Notes: generated from the letters alone by a model not told the origin. Shown: positions 19,747 to 29,676, counted from the stretch's first letter. The stretch is DNA of 64,000 nt from Puia dinghuensis (GCF_014642875.1 NZ_BMJC01000001.1:787335-851334); one strand, 5' to 3'. Program-made: numbers and translations.

Positions 19747-20760
19747 GTGACAATCAATTACAAACTGATCATCCAGGTATTGATCTGGAGCATCCTGCTG
19801 CTCCTGCCCTACCTCATCTCCAGTCCCGCCAATCAATATAGCATCGGGGTGATACCCGGCCCGCTCTTTACCATCGTGACGGTCGTCCACATGGGTCTGT
19901 TCTATACTCATTCGCTTTATCTCTATCCCCGGTTCTTCAACCGGCGGTACTGGTGGCTGTACATTCTTTCCGTACTGGTGCTTCTCTGGCTGTCGCTTTG
20001 GCTGAAATTCTCCATCACGGAGACCTGGTTCCCCGCAGTACTAAAACATCATCGTGAGAGCTATGGATTCCTCATCGGCGGGTCGATCGACATTTATTTC
20101 ATCAGCATTGCCTATAGCCGCATCATGCAACGGATCCAGCTCGAACGGCGGCAAAAAGAATTGCAGGCGGCGCAGCTGGCTACCGAACTGAAATTCATGC
20201 GCAGCCAGATCAGTCCCCATTTCCTGTTCAACGTCCTGACCAACCTGGTTTCGCTGGCCAGGAAAAAATCCGAGCAGCTGGAGCCCTCGCTCATTATGCT
20301 GTCCGATCTGATGCGGTATATGCTGTACGACACGCAGGGGAAAAAGGTAGAGCTGCGCACCGAGATCGAATACCTCAACAATTATATCGAATTGCAGAAG
20401 CTGCGTTTTGGTAATGAAGTGATAGTAGACACCCACATCGAGGCAAACGGTTGGGAGCAACACTATACCATCGAGCCCATGCTGCTGATCCCCTTCGTCG
20501 AGAACGCGTTTAAACATGGCGTGAGCTCCCTGTCCCAGCCGCGAATCGTTGTCAGGCTGTCCGTAAAGGATGAATGGATGCACTTCGATGTACGGAATAC
20601 TTTTGATGAAGGCTTTTCTGCCGGCAAGGAAGAGAATACAGGGCTGGGGCTCAACAATGTCCGTACCCGGCTGAACCTGCTTTATCCCAAGGACCATACC
20701 CTCACCGTCCGAAAAGAAGACAACTGGTTCCATATTATTTTAACTTTGAAGCTGATATGA
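19747..20760 (+). CDS. LytS/YehU-type sensor histidine kinase
   Basis: A 337-residue membrane kinase with four hydrophobic segments in the first 125 residues (about 7-27, 38-58, 70-88, 108-122). The His_kinase domain follows, with H158 in MRSQISPHFLFNVLTNL. The HATPase part has PFVENAFKHG and GLGLNNVRTRL. The start is GTG, immediately after a -7 promoter element. The stop overlaps the next gene by 4 bases, coupling it to the LytTR response regulator. The pair forms a two-component system; the signal is unknown because the sensor is only membrane helices with short loops. Confidence 0.9.
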   Translation: MTINYKLIIQVLIWSILLLLPYLISSPANQYSIGVIPGPLFTIVTVVHMGLFYTHSLYLYPRFFNRRYWWLYILSVLVLLWLSLWLKFSITETWFPAVLKHHRESYGFLIGGSIDIYFISIAYSRIMQRIQLERRQKELQAAQLATELKFMRSQISPHFLFNVLTNLVSLARKKSEQLEPSLIMLSDLMRYMLYDTQGKKVELRTEIEYLNNYIELQKLRFGNEVIVDTHIEANGWEQHYTIEPMLLIPFVENAFKHGVSSLSQPRIVVRLSVKDEWMHFDVRNTFDEGFSAGKEENTGLGLNNVRTRLNLLYPKDHTLTVRKEDNWFHIILTLKLI

Positions 20761-21452
20761 TGCGCTGTATGGTCATAGACGACGAACAACTGGTTCGCGA
20801 ACTCCTGGAAGACAACATCCGGCAGGTGCCCTTTTTGCAATGGGAAAAGAGCTGCCGGAATGCCCTTGAAGCTATGGAAGCCATGCAGACGACCCCGGTC
20901 GACCTGCTTTTCCTGGATATCCAGATGCCCAGGGTGAATGGCTTGCAATTCCTGCAGACCCTCACCGACCCTCCGCTGGTAATCCTTGTCACCGCTTATG
21001 AACAATATGCGCTGGAAGGGTTCAATCAACGGGTGGTGGATTACCTGCTGAAGCCATTTAGTTTCGAGCGATTCCTGAAGGCCTGCAACCGGGCCGAAGA
21101 ACTGTTCCGGCTGCGACAGAACGACAGGGCTTCCGTCCCTGTGGAAGATTTCTTTGTCAATGTGGAATATGCGCTGGTGAAGATCGTCCCCGCCGATGTC
21201 CTGTATGCTGAAGGGGTGAAGGATTATGTCAAGATCTATCTCACCACTTCCGCCCGGCCGGTGCTGACGCGTATGACCCTTAAGGCGCTGGAAGAGAAGC
21301 TGCCGTCGCCGGCCTATGTCCGGACGCACAAATCCTTTCTCGTGTCGGTGAAGAAGATCACTACCGTCAAACGGGATTTTGTCTGCATCGGGGAAAAAGA
21401 GATCCCTGTGAGCGTTTCCTACAAAACGAATATTACCCGGCTATTGAAATAA
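20757..21452 (+). CDS. LytTR-family response regulator
   Basis: A 231-residue response regulator. The receiver domain has the acidic pair D8/D9, phospho-acceptor D54 (LFLDIQMPRVNG) and K99 (LLKPFSFERF). The C-terminal LytTR DNA-binding domain (about 125-231) has DVLYAEGVKDYVKIYL and a VRTHKSFLVSVKKITTV motif. It is translationally coupled to the LytS-type kinase by a 4-base overlap. Its 3' end overlaps by 20 bases the 3' end of the convergent hybrid kinase gene. LytTR regulators bind direct repeats near promoters; the targets are not evident here. Confidence 0.93.
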   Translation: MMRCMVIDDEQLVRELLEDNIRQVPFLQWEKSCRNALEAMEAMQTTPVDLLFLDIQMPRVNGLQFLQTLTDPPLVILVTAYEQYALEGFNQRVVDYLLKPFSFERFLKACNRAEELFRLRQNDRASVPVEDFFVNVEYALVKIVPADVLYAEGVKDYVKIYLTTSARPVLTRMTLKALEEKLPSPAYVRTHKSFLVSVKKITTVKRDFVCIGEKEIPVSVSYKTNITRLLK

Positions 21453-23553
21453 AAGGCGTAAGCAGAGCGGTGATGCGCTTATATAATTCCGCAAACTCGA
21501 AGGGCTTCGTCATATAATCATTCATTCCCGACTCAAAACAGCGCAGCTGTTCGCCTACGAGGGCGGTTGCCGTCATGGCGATGATGGGCGTGGATAACAG
21601 TAGCTCGTGCCGGATAACGCGGGTGGCCTCATAGCCATCCATGACAGGCATCTGGAGGTCCATAATGATCAGATCGTAGGTTTCCCCCTGCTTTAGAACT
21701 GTCAGTGCTTCTTCGCCGTTGCTCACTAATTGTACCTGCCCCCCACCCTTTCTAAGCACATGATCTATGAGTTGCCGGTTCACCTCGTTGTCTTCGGCCA
21801 CCAGGATCCGCTTACCCACCAGGCAGTGGCTGTAATCGGCCAGGACGGCGGTTCCGGAAGCGCTGTCCATAGTAGCGTTGTTGTACCCGTAGGACAGGCG
21901 GAACTGGAAGGTAGTACCTTCCTTCTCCCTGCTTTTTACCTCGATATCCCCGCCCTGCAGCTGCAGCAGCTGCTGACAGATGGCCAGGCCGAGGCCCGTG
22001 CCGCCATAGCGCCGGGAGATGTCGAGACCAGCCTGCGAGAAATGCTCGAAGATATGCGGGAGGCTGGCCTCCGGTATGCCGATGCCCGAGTCGGCAATGG
22101 TAAACCGCAGGTTCACCTGGTCGGCAGTACGCTTCAGTGCATTCACCTCTACCCGTATCCAGCCCTTTTCGGTAAACTTGAGGGCATTGCCGATGAGATT
22201 GACCAGCACCTGGTTGAGGCGATAGGGGTCACCTTTCAAGACCTCGGGAGTGGACGGGTCTATTTCCACCTCCAGCTCGAGGCCTTTCTTGGCGACGCGA
22301 TGGGCGAACATGGCCTTTACATTATCCAACACATCCTTCAGCCGGAACTCGATCTTTTCGATGGCAAGCTTACCGGCCTTTATCTTGGAGAAGTCGAGAA
22401 CGTCGTTGACGACCACCAGCAGGTTGTTGACGCTCCGCTTGATGGTCCTGGCAAACTCTTTCTGCTGATCGTTGAGTTGGGTATCCAGCAAAAGATCGGT
22501 CATCCCCTGGATACCGTTCATGGGGGTGCGGATCTCATGGCTCATATTGGCGAGAAACATCTCCTGCATGCCTTTTGCATTCAGCGCCTCACGGGTGGCG
22601 GCGATCAGCTGTTGCTGATAGTGGACGCGGTCGGTGATGTCCGCGGCGATGCCGCCGATGCCGATGAGCCGGCCGTTAGCATCCAGCAAGGGGAATTTGA
22701 CGTTGAGCAGGTGGATATTGCCGCCCGGGCCGGGGAAGACCTCTTCCATCTCCAGGGCTTTCCCGGCACGCAACACCTGCTCATCGACGGCTTTGGAGTG
22801 CTCCGCTTCCGCCGGCGAAACGATATCGGTAGCTTTCCGGCCAATAATGTTCTTAGTCTCTTTATTCACTACTTCCGCGAACCGGCGGTTTACGATCACA
22901 TAGCGTCCTTCCAGGTCTTTGATAAATATGACGGAATTGGTGTTCTCCAGAATGGATTCCAGCCATACCTGGTTCTCCTTCAACTTGCGCTCGGCCTGCC
23001 GGCGGAGTAGCATATCCTTGTTCAGCCGGATAAGCATAATGTCGATGAAGAGGAAGGCCAGGAGAATACCGCAAATGAACAGGAGGTTACTTTTCCGGGT
23101 GGCGCTGTGACTTTCGGCCTGGCGTTGTACAAGCAGGCCCTTTTCCTCATCCATCATGGTGTCGAGCGCGGCAGTGACGCCGGCTACGGAAATGCTGTCG
23201 GCGCCCGCATTCAGCCTGTCGAGAGCCGAAGACAGCAGGATGACGCTTTTTTGTTGTACCGCGTTGTCCCCGGTAAGCGTTTTGAGCTGGTCGACATCAC
23301 TGGTCATCGCATGCCTGTAAGCCGGGCTCAGCGGCGGGCAGGAGAGCGATTCCCAGGTGGTGAGCCGTTGCCTGATGTGGGAAATACGATCGATCACCGA
23401 ATAGGTATGCCCTACCCAGTCAGCCGTATGATCAATTTTCTTCTTATTGAAATACAGGAGGAATCCGATGAGGCACAAGGAGAAAAGGGAGAAGAAGAGC
23501 AGCCAGGCTATTTTGCGAATAAACACTATTCTTCCATTAAAGGCACTTATCAT
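21433..23553 (-). CDS. Hybrid sensor histidine kinase (PAS, HisKA, HATPase, REC)
   Basis: A 706-residue protein with two membrane helices (about 14-34 and 155-176) flanking an extracytoplasmic helical CHASE3-like region. A PAS domain with ILENTNSVIFIKDLEGRYVIVN (about 195-310) comes next. HisKA has H339 (MSHEIRTPMNGIQG), HATPase has NALKF, DSGIGIP and GTGLGLAIC, and a C-terminal receiver has D632 (IIMDLQMPVMDG). The layout matches hybrid kinases that signal through an HPt protein or their own receiver; no HPt gene is nearby. The gene converges on the LytTR regulator with overlapping 3' ends, which could mean reciprocal antisense effects. Confidence 0.92.
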   Translation of the reverse strand: MISAFNGRIVFIRKIAWLLFFSLFSLCLIGFLLYFNKKKIDHTADWVGHTYSVIDRISHIRQRLTTWESLSCPPLSPAYRHAMTSDVDQLKTLTGDNAVQQKSVILLSSALDRLNAGADSISVAGVTAALDTMMDEEKGLLVQRQAESHSATRKSNLLFICGILLAFLFIDIMLIRLNKDMLLRRQAERKLKENQVWLESILENTNSVIFIKDLEGRYVIVNRRFAEVVNKETKNIIGRKATDIVSPAEAEHSKAVDEQVLRAGKALEMEEVFPGPGGNIHLLNVKFPLLDANGRLIGIGGIAADITDRVHYQQQLIAATREALNAKGMQEMFLANMSHEIRTPMNGIQGMTDLLLDTQLNDQQKEFARTIKRSVNNLLVVVNDVLDFSKIKAGKLAIEKIEFRLKDVLDNVKAMFAHRVAKKGLELEVEIDPSTPEVLKGDPYRLNQVLVNLIGNALKFTEKGWIRVEVNALKRTADQVNLRFTIADSGIGIPEASLPHIFEHFSQAGLDISRRYGGTGLGLAICQQLLQLQGGDIEVKSREKEGTTFQFRLSYGYNNATMDSASGTAVLADYSHCLVGKRILVAEDNEVNRQLIDHVLRKGGGQVQLVSNGEEALTVLKQGETYDLIIMDLQMPVMDGYEATRVIRHELLLSTPIIAMTATALVGEQLRCFESGMNDYMTKPFEFAELYKRITALLTPFISIAG

Positions 23554-23591
23554 GTATCGGATTCTTGATAATGGTCAAAAGTATAACGTAG

Positions 23592-23634
23592 AAAAGGACG
23601 TACAATTTTCCCTGGAGAAAATTTACGTCCTTTT
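23592..23634 (-). terminator. Long hairpin between TonB receptor and hybrid kinase genes
   Basis: AAAAGGACGTA plus AATTTTC (23592-23610, with one unpaired C) pair with GAAAATT plus TACGTCCTTTT (23617-23634). This gives 18 bp around a 6-base loop. On the - strand it ends in TTTTC after the receptor gene, so it is a likely terminator, although the T tract is short. Confidence 0.65.
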
Positions 23635-23678
23635 AGGATAAAAATATAAGTGTATACCCTTACACCCCACTCGCGTCA

Positions 23679-26600
23679 TTAGAAGGAGTAGCGGGCGCCG
23701 AACTGCACAGAGTAATAGTTAGCCGTCTTCTGAAGGGTACCGGCATTCTGGTTGACACTATACGTAAAGGAATGGGAAGCCTGATCAAACCCGGTGACAT
23801 TGTACAGGTTGGTGTTGATGATCTGGGTATATCCACCCCATTTGTAGTTGATCAGATTCAGCACATTGAAAATGTCTGCCCGGAAGGTGAGTTTGTGTGT
23901 CCCGCCCAATTTGAGATCATAAGCGGCGCTGAGATTCCACTGTGTACGCCAGGGCATAATGCCGCCGTTGTAGGGCGCAAACTTCCCGAAATTGTCCATC
24001 AGGAACTGCCTGAACTGCGGGCTCGTCTTCTGCAGCAGGCTCTTCATCCCGCTGGCGATGCTGGCCGGGGTGGCGGGGTTATTCGGATCATAGATATAGG
24101 CCAGGTCGGTGCCGTCATTGGCCTCGCCAATGATGTCCTTGTTGACATAAGCGGAGTACCGGGTATTCTGATAGGCCTGGAAGGAAGAGCTGATGCTAAA
24201 GCCATAGAACGACGGGCTCAGGAAAAGGGCCACAATTTTGTTGGGCTGGTCGCCGTCACTGTGCCAGCTCTTACCATAAGAGGAATAATCCCAGTAAGAA
24301 GAACCGACGCTGAAGTTGGCGTTGCGGGGGTCGCCACTGTCATAGGGCGGCGTGCCGGTAGCCTTTCCTTTGGCATAGCTGATGGTGAAGGTCCCGTCGC
24401 GGCCGATCTGGGCGGCGGCTTCGATCATGGCGCCAAAGTATTGGGACGCCCAGGTGGCATTGCTGAAATAGCGTACCTGGTTGAAGTCGGCAGCGATGCG
24501 CGAATTGGCCAGGATGGGCAGGTAGCTGGTTGAAGTGGAGTTGCTGAGCGTGCTGGCCGGAACATAGATGGCTCTGCCTTCATTGGTGACAAATTCCGGG
24601 GTCCGCTTCAGGTTAAGATCGTAGAGATAGAAGTTATCCCAGGTGTTGTCGAAGTAGATGTTTGCGCCCATTCGGAACCAGTTGTTGAAGTAATGATAAT
24701 AGCTTGCGCTGGTCTTGAAGGTGAGCGGGTTTTTCAGGTGTTTGTCGAGGAGGAGAACGGTAGCCGGCTGTTTGGTGGTCAGCGAATTGTAGTACGCTAC
24801 GCCGGGCACCGCGTTGAAATCCTTTTGATAAAGCGCCCACTGGGCAGGTGGTACGTTCTTGCGGATATCGATCTGGCGGAAGTCAACGCCATTGTCAATA
24901 TGCGAGAAGGTGATCGGCTGAGTCGTCAGCTCCGAAGCAAAGAGTCCGGCACCGACTTTCACGATATCCCGGCCATCGCCATGAACGTCCCAGATGAGGT
25001 TGGCGCGAGGCTGGATGTTCTTTGCATCGAAGGGTACGACATGGGTGTTGACGCCCAGCTCTTCCTGCAGAAGAGGATTGTAGGTGGGGGCGTTGCCGAT
25101 CACCTGGCCATCCCAGCGGAGACCGACGGTAAGGTTCAGGTTGGGGCGCAGGTTGGTTTCCATCTGAGCGAAAACCCCCAGCTCGATCAGGGGCACGTGT
25201 ACCATCGGGTTCGTGCCGTTCAGCGGGATCTTACGGTTGAAGCGGTAGGGGTTGTTGTTTTGCAGGTCGGCGATGCTGGCATAATAGAACTGGCCCTGCT
25301 GGTCGTGCGAAAGGCGGTCGGTGATATTGTTGATATTGTTGTCGGTGCCAAATACAAAATGGAGGTTACCGGTAGTATACCGCAGGTAGTCGATTATCTG
25401 CACAACGTCGGATGCATCCCGCTCGGGCACCCAGTTCTGATCGCCAAATGCAACGGTGATGTTGCCCGTCGTTCCATCGCTAAAGGTAGAGTTGACGTTG
25501 ACAAACCCTTCCGGCACATGGTTATCCAGGAAGTTGAGGAATTTACGATAGCTGCTGAATTGCAACTTTAGCTCGTTGGTGGTGTGGGGATTGAATTCCG
25601 TACGCAGACCCAGCATAAGGGAGTTGTCGATCTCGACACCGGTATACTGGGTGGAGAGAAGACCCGCCGATTTGAGCTTGTTGGGGTCGACGAAGTGCAG
25701 GTAATTATACTTCAGGGTCAGCAGGTTCTTCTTGTTGATGTTCCAGTCGAATTTGGCAAAGGCGTTCTGTGTACGCTGCTGGATGCTGATGGTGCCAAAA
25801 TACTGCCGGGTGGTAGGAAAGCCAAAGGCCGGGCTCTCCAGGGTGTTGACGATGGTTTGCAGGTTGGCCTGTGTGATACCCAGGTTTTTCTCCGCCTGCG
25901 CCTGGGTAGCTCCGGCAAAGGTGAAGTCATAGGCGCGGAAAGGGATGGTATTGTTGTATTGGTCGTAAGCGATGAGGAAATGAACCTTATCCTTGATGAT
26001 GGGACCGCTGAGCAAGCCGCCAAACTGTGCTATCTTATAATTATTGATAAGGTGGTTGCCGTTGATGTCCTTGTTTGCGGCCAGCGAGTTGGCGCCATAA
26101 TAGCCCCAGGAAGCGCCCGACAGGGTGTTGGTCCCCGACTTGGTGATAGCTTTTACAACACCACCGCTGCCGCGGCCATTGGTGACATCATAAGAATTGG
26201 TGGAGACCTCAAACTCCCGGATGGTCTCGGATGATATCGAGAACTGCGCATCGGAGATGCCGCCGAACGTGGCGCGGCGGTTACTCACACCGTCCAGCAT
26301 ATAACCCGTTCCGCCGGCTTTGGCTCCCGCCAGGGAGGCGCCGTTGGCAAGCGGTGACAGGACCATGAGATCGGTGTAGTTGCGGGTGACCAGCGGTATT
26401 TTCTGGATGGCCCGGGCGGATACTGCCGTACCCGTTCCCAACCGGTCGACGCTATTGTTAAAGCTGTTGCTGCGGACGGTCACTTCCGAGAGGGTGGTCG
26501 CACTTTTGCTGAGCGGGATCTTGTAGAGAACAAGCCGGTCGCCCAGGTTGAGGACGTTATTTTTCAGGACGGTAGTCTGTGCGCCGACGGCGGAGACCTC

Positions 26601-26849
26601 GATGTCATAGGGTCCTACGGGAAGATCGCGGAGTTCGAAATAACCTTTCTTGTCGGTAATAGTCGTGGTGGTGAAACCGGTGGCCGTATTCCGGACGCTG
26701 ATAGTGGCGGCTTCGATGACCTTGCCACTTTCTTCATAAACAAGTCCGCTGATGGCGGAGCCGCCGGATTGGGCGAAGAGAGAGCCGGAAAATGTAAGAA
26801 ACAGACATGCTACTGCCAGAAACCTTTTAACCAGGAGTGTGCTTTTCAT
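23679..26849 (-). CDS. TonB-dependent receptor with carboxypeptidase-like N-terminal domain (Oar type)
   Basis: A 1056-residue outer-membrane protein. A signal peptide (about 1-26, ending SGSLFAQ) is followed by a carboxypeptidase regulatory-like beta-sandwich (about 30-110). The plug region has LSEVTVRSN and MLDGVSNRRATFGG, and a long beta-barrel ends in YSVQFGARYSF with the terminal aromatic expected for Bam recognition. It lacks a SusD-like partner next door, unlike polysaccharide systems, and resembles Oar-like receptors for peptides or exported products. A TAATTTTG promoter element lies upstream. The substrate is unknown. Confidence 0.9.
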   Translation of the reverse strand: MKSTLLVKRFLAVACLFLTFSGSLFAQSGGSAISGLVYEESGKVIEAATISVRNTATGFTTTTITDKKGYFELRDLPVGPYDIEVSAVGAQTTVLKNNVLNLGDRLVLYKIPLSKSATTLSEVTVRSNSFNNSVDRLGTGTAVSARAIQKIPLVTRNYTDLMVLSPLANGASLAGAKAGGTGYMLDGVSNRRATFGGISDAQFSISSETIREFEVSTNSYDVTNGRGSGGVVKAITKSGTNTLSGASWGYYGANSLAANKDINGNHLINNYKIAQFGGLLSGPIIKDKVHFLIAYDQYNNTIPFRAYDFTFAGATQAQAEKNLGITQANLQTIVNTLESPAFGFPTTRQYFGTISIQQRTQNAFAKFDWNINKKNLLTLKYNYLHFVDPNKLKSAGLLSTQYTGVEIDNSLMLGLRTEFNPHTTNELKLQFSSYRKFLNFLDNHVPEGFVNVNSTFSDGTTGNITVAFGDQNWVPERDASDVVQIIDYLRYTTGNLHFVFGTDNNINNITDRLSHDQQGQFYYASIADLQNNNPYRFNRKIPLNGTNPMVHVPLIELGVFAQMETNLRPNLNLTVGLRWDGQVIGNAPTYNPLLQEELGVNTHVVPFDAKNIQPRANLIWDVHGDGRDIVKVGAGLFASELTTQPITFSHIDNGVDFRQIDIRKNVPPAQWALYQKDFNAVPGVAYYNSLTTKQPATVLLLDKHLKNPLTFKTSASYYHYFNNWFRMGANIYFDNTWDNFYLYDLNLKRTPEFVTNEGRAIYVPASTLSNSTSTSYLPILANSRIAADFNQVRYFSNATWASQYFGAMIEAAAQIGRDGTFTISYAKGKATGTPPYDSGDPRNANFSVGSSYWDYSSYGKSWHSDGDQPNKIVALFLSPSFYGFSISSSFQAYQNTRYSAYVNKDIIGEANDGTDLAYIYDPNNPATPASIASGMKSLLQKTSPQFRQFLMDNFGKFAPYNGGIMPWRTQWNLSAAYDLKLGGTHKLTFRADIFNVLNLINYKWGGYTQIINTNLYNVTGFDQASHSFTYSVNQNAGTLQKTANYYSVQFGARYSF

Positions 26850-26868
26850 TTAGTTCGTTTTTCCGCGG

Positions 26869-26876
26869 CAAAATTA
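26869..26876 (-). promoter_or_regulatory. Putative -7 element of the TonB receptor gene
   Basis: TAATTTTG on the - strand lies 19 bases before ATG 26849. A TTG about 18 bases further upstream is a weak -33 candidate. Confidence 0.45.
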
Positions 26877-26976
26877 TTTCATCGACAAAAAAGCAACGTC
26901 CTCCGGCAGGGAAGTTAACGGTAACGTAAAAAAAAAGTCACACAAAAAAAACAAATCGAGCAGGGGTGCCTATCTG

Positions 26977-28446
26977 CTAAAACCGATAGCGGATGCCCAG
27001 CGTCACCGGCAATGCGAAAAGATGGTACGTCATCGCCGCAGCCTTGTTATCAAAATACCGGCCTTCAAAAGAAAGGCCGAGCCCCCAGCGGCAGTTGAAG
27101 AAATAGGCAACGCCCATTTTGAACCCGGCCGTCGGTCCGTTCTTCGTCCCCGGCTTTACCCCGAGGGTAGCTCCGCCCGAGAGGATCTTGTCACCCGAGA
27201 CAAAAGAATAACCTGCCGAGAGGGCAATGTCAGACTGCCAGCCAATTGGTCCTCCGATGGTCGCCTTGGCAAATACCTCCAGCGGGATGATGGGCTTGCC
27301 GGGATATACTGTGTTATAGGTATTGGGCGTGGACCCCGGATAAGGAATATCGTCCTGGTAGGAGAGCGTAAACCAGGACGCCGAGATGCCTGCCTGGAAC
27401 CAGTGGTTAAAGATATGCGAGACGGTAAGTCTGGCCGTGGGCTGCGCCCCATTCGTCCGACTATGCTTCGCGGTATTGTCAAAGCGGGGGATCGAATTGA
27501 AAGAGCCACCGCCATCCAGTGCAATCTCCCATTTCTTATGGCATTCATCTTTGTCGTTGCCGGCCGATCGCAACCATACCGTGTCGGAATAAGTATACGA
27601 CAGGGTATCAGCCGCACCGGCGCTATCGATGGTGAGGGGTATGCGCAAAGCCAGCACCGTATCCCGGCAAAGCAGCCATTGACGGGTGAAGGGCGCCGTG
27701 GTGACCCTTCCTCCCCCGTACCGGGTGTCCTTTATCCGGATAACCGTATCGATGCTGCGTAGCAGGCTGAAGACCGTATCATAGCCTTTTTTCTTTTTTA
27801 CGGCGACCAGCATGCCCTGGTAGAAACGAATGCCCAGGTGAAGCGGCCGCTCATGCACGATACCTGTACCCGAAGTGTCCGGTCTTGCTTTGATCGTTAC
27901 CTCCCGGCAACAGCCAATGCTTCCCGAGGCCGCTTCATCGACAAAGAAGGCATTGCCGCAGGTGTGCAAAATATAGAAATAACAACCGCCGGGACCCGTG
28001 ATCTTCCACGCGGCAATGCCATCCTCCCCTTCTTCGGCAGGGTTTAGGGTTACATAGCTATAATTGCTCTCTTTATTGAAGAAGCCAAGGTTTCCTATCG
28101 TTCCGGGGTTGATAAACAAATTCTGGACATTGGCCGCCCGAAGATCTTTATATCCGCCCGCAAAGCCGATGTCCTGCAGGAGCCGGTTGAAAACCGTGAA
28201 TTCCGTCTTGTATTGTTTACGGCTGTCGGGGTCTTTCACCGCGCGGATGAAGAGCGCACGGGTGACGATGCCTTTTTCAGCTTGCAGAAAAGGAAATTGA
28301 GGATGGCTGCCCAACTTTTCCGTAAACAGCCGGGGCCGGGCATGTGTATCGAACTGAAACAGGGGAGAACGTCTTTTGCAAGGACGTTGCGAAAAGAGTG
28401 ACAGACAGCAGGAGAAGGTGAGGATCACGGATAAGATAAAACGCAT
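26977..28446 (-). CDS. Exported hypothetical protein, outer-membrane-like C-terminus
   Basis: A 489-residue protein with a signal peptide (MRFILSVILTFSCCLSLFSQ). It has a globular N-terminal region with a CGNAFFVDEAASGSIGCC cysteine cluster. The C-terminal ~170 residues, rich in alternating aromatic/Gly segments, end in LPVTLGIRYRF, which looks like a small beta-barrel. I do not recognise the family. It lies between a TonB receptor (same strand, 127 bases away) and divergent lipoprotein genes. A surface or outer-membrane location is likely; no enzymatic motif is visible. Confidence 0.75.
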   Translation of the reverse strand: MRFILSVILTFSCCLSLFSQRPCKRRSPLFQFDTHARPRLFTEKLGSHPQFPFLQAEKGIVTRALFIRAVKDPDSRKQYKTEFTVFNRLLQDIGFAGGYKDLRAANVQNLFINPGTIGNLGFFNKESNYSYVTLNPAEEGEDGIAAWKITGPGGCYFYILHTCGNAFFVDEAASGSIGCCREVTIKARPDTSGTGIVHERPLHLGIRFYQGMLVAVKKKKGYDTVFSLLRSIDTVIRIKDTRYGGGRVTTAPFTRQWLLCRDTVLALRIPLTIDSAGAADTLSYTYSDTVWLRSAGNDKDECHKKWEIALDGGGSFNSIPRFDNTAKHSRTNGAQPTARLTVSHIFNHWFQAGISASWFTLSYQDDIPYPGSTPNTYNTVYPGKPIIPLEVFAKATIGGPIGWQSDIALSAGYSFVSGDKILSGGATLGVKPGTKNGPTAGFKMGVAYFFNCRWGLGLSFEGRYFDNKAAAMTYHLFALPVTLGIRYRF

Positions 28447-28615
28447 TAGTACTCAACTGGTTTAAGGGTAGCGCAGCTGCGTTAACGAAAAAAATGTCCC
28501 CTTTCTTATATGCGTCAAAAAATAATATATTTTTTCGCCCGTTAAACTAAGTGTTCTACCGTTCGTCCTAAATAAATCCTTTAACAAAACCGTAAGAACC
28601 ACTTAAATCCAAAAT

Positions 28616-29608
28616 ATGAAAACAAAAAACATCCAACATCTTTTGGTTGCCACTTCCCTTTCCCTGCTGTTGTTTGCCTGTAGCAAGAATAACAGCAATT
28701 CTTCCAGCACTCCTTCCAACTCCGATCTCCAAACCCAGTCCACCGACCAGACCGAGATCACTGCCGAAACCGATGCCGCTTTTAATGACGTCAACACGGC
28801 AATGACCAGCCAGGCTACCGTCAGTGGCGCCAGCGAAGGTTCTTCATTACGCTATGGAGTAACCGTAGATGGCGGTAACCAGGATACGGTGAAAAGCTAC
28901 ATTTGCGACGCTGTGGTGACGATCGATACGGTAGACAATCCCCGGACTATTACCATTAATTATAATGGCGCCAACTGCTCGCTGACCCGCACCCGTACGG
29001 GTAAGGTTGTTATCTCCTTCGCCAAGGGTGTTACCTGGCGTACCCAAGGCGCCGTCGTTACTGTTACCTTCGACAGCCTGAAGATCACCCGGCTCTCCAA
29101 TGGCAAGACGCTTACGCTCAACGGTACCCATACGTATACCAACGTCACCGGTGGCAGCCTTGCCAGTCTGAGCGCCAGCAACGCCGGCCCCATCATCCAT
29201 ACGGTCACCAGCAACAATATGTCGATCACCTTTGACAATGGCGCTCAGCGCAGCTGGAACATCGCCCGTCAGCGTAGCTTTACCTACAGCAGCGGCCTCG
29301 TGATGACGGAGACGGGTATGCAAACCCAAAATGGCGTCTCCGGTATTTCCGAGTGGGGCACCAACCGCTTTGGCAACGCCTTCACCATGCAGATCGTAAA
29401 CGGCCTTGTCATTTCGCAGAGCTGTTTCTTCCAACTGACGACCGGTCAGGTTGCGCTGACCAATGTGGCCGGTACCACGGATATCACCTTTGGCCTGGAC
29501 GCTAACGGCAATTCAACGGGCTGTCCTGTCAGTCCCGCCACCTACTATTTCAAACTGGTGTGGACGGGTAACGGCGGAAAGACCTATACGACTATCCAGG
29601 CTTATTAA
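28616..29608 (+). CDS. Lipoprotein, paralogue of the next gene
   Basis: A 330-residue lipoprotein with lipobox LLFAC (Cys22). A Ser/Asn-rich linker precedes a beta-rich domain with repeated motifs (DTVDNPRTITINYNGANC, KTLTLNGTHTYTNVTGGSLASL, GCPVSP near the end). The following gene encodes a diverged copy, so this is a tandem duplication. No known family was recognised. It is expected to be anchored in the inner or outer leaflet of the outer membrane after Lgt/Lsp processing. A terminator with a GCAA loop follows, so the two copies are separate transcription units. Confidence 0.8.
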   Translation: MKTKNIQHLLVATSLSLLLFACSKNNSNSSSTPSNSDLQTQSTDQTEITAETDAAFNDVNTAMTSQATVSGASEGSSLRYGVTVDGGNQDTVKSYICDAVVTIDTVDNPRTITINYNGANCSLTRTRTGKVVISFAKGVTWRTQGAVVTVTFDSLKITRLSNGKTLTLNGTHTYTNVTGGSLASLSASNAGPIIHTVTSNNMSITFDNGAQRSWNIARQRSFTYSSGLVMTETGMQTQNGVSGISEWGTNRFGNAFTMQIVNGLVISQSCFFQLTTGQVALTNVAGTTDITFGLDANGNSTGCPVSPATYYFKLVWTGNGGKTYTTIQAY

Positions 29609-29633
29609 CTTTTTCTTACTACATTATAGCAAG

Positions 29634-29660
29634 CGGCCCGCAAGGGCCGTTTGTCTTTTT
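29634..29660 (+). terminator. Intrinsic terminator after first lipoprotein gene
   Basis: CGGCCC (29634-29639) pairs with GGGCCG (29644-29649) across a GCAA tetraloop and is followed by a T-rich tract to 29660. Confidence 0.85.
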
Positions 29661-29676
29661 GCGTATCTTTATCCTT

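Noticed and set aside
21730-23010. A 426-codon + strand frame opposite the hybrid kinase gene
   Set aside because: It is the complementary frame of a gene with full kinase motifs; its composition shows no family features.
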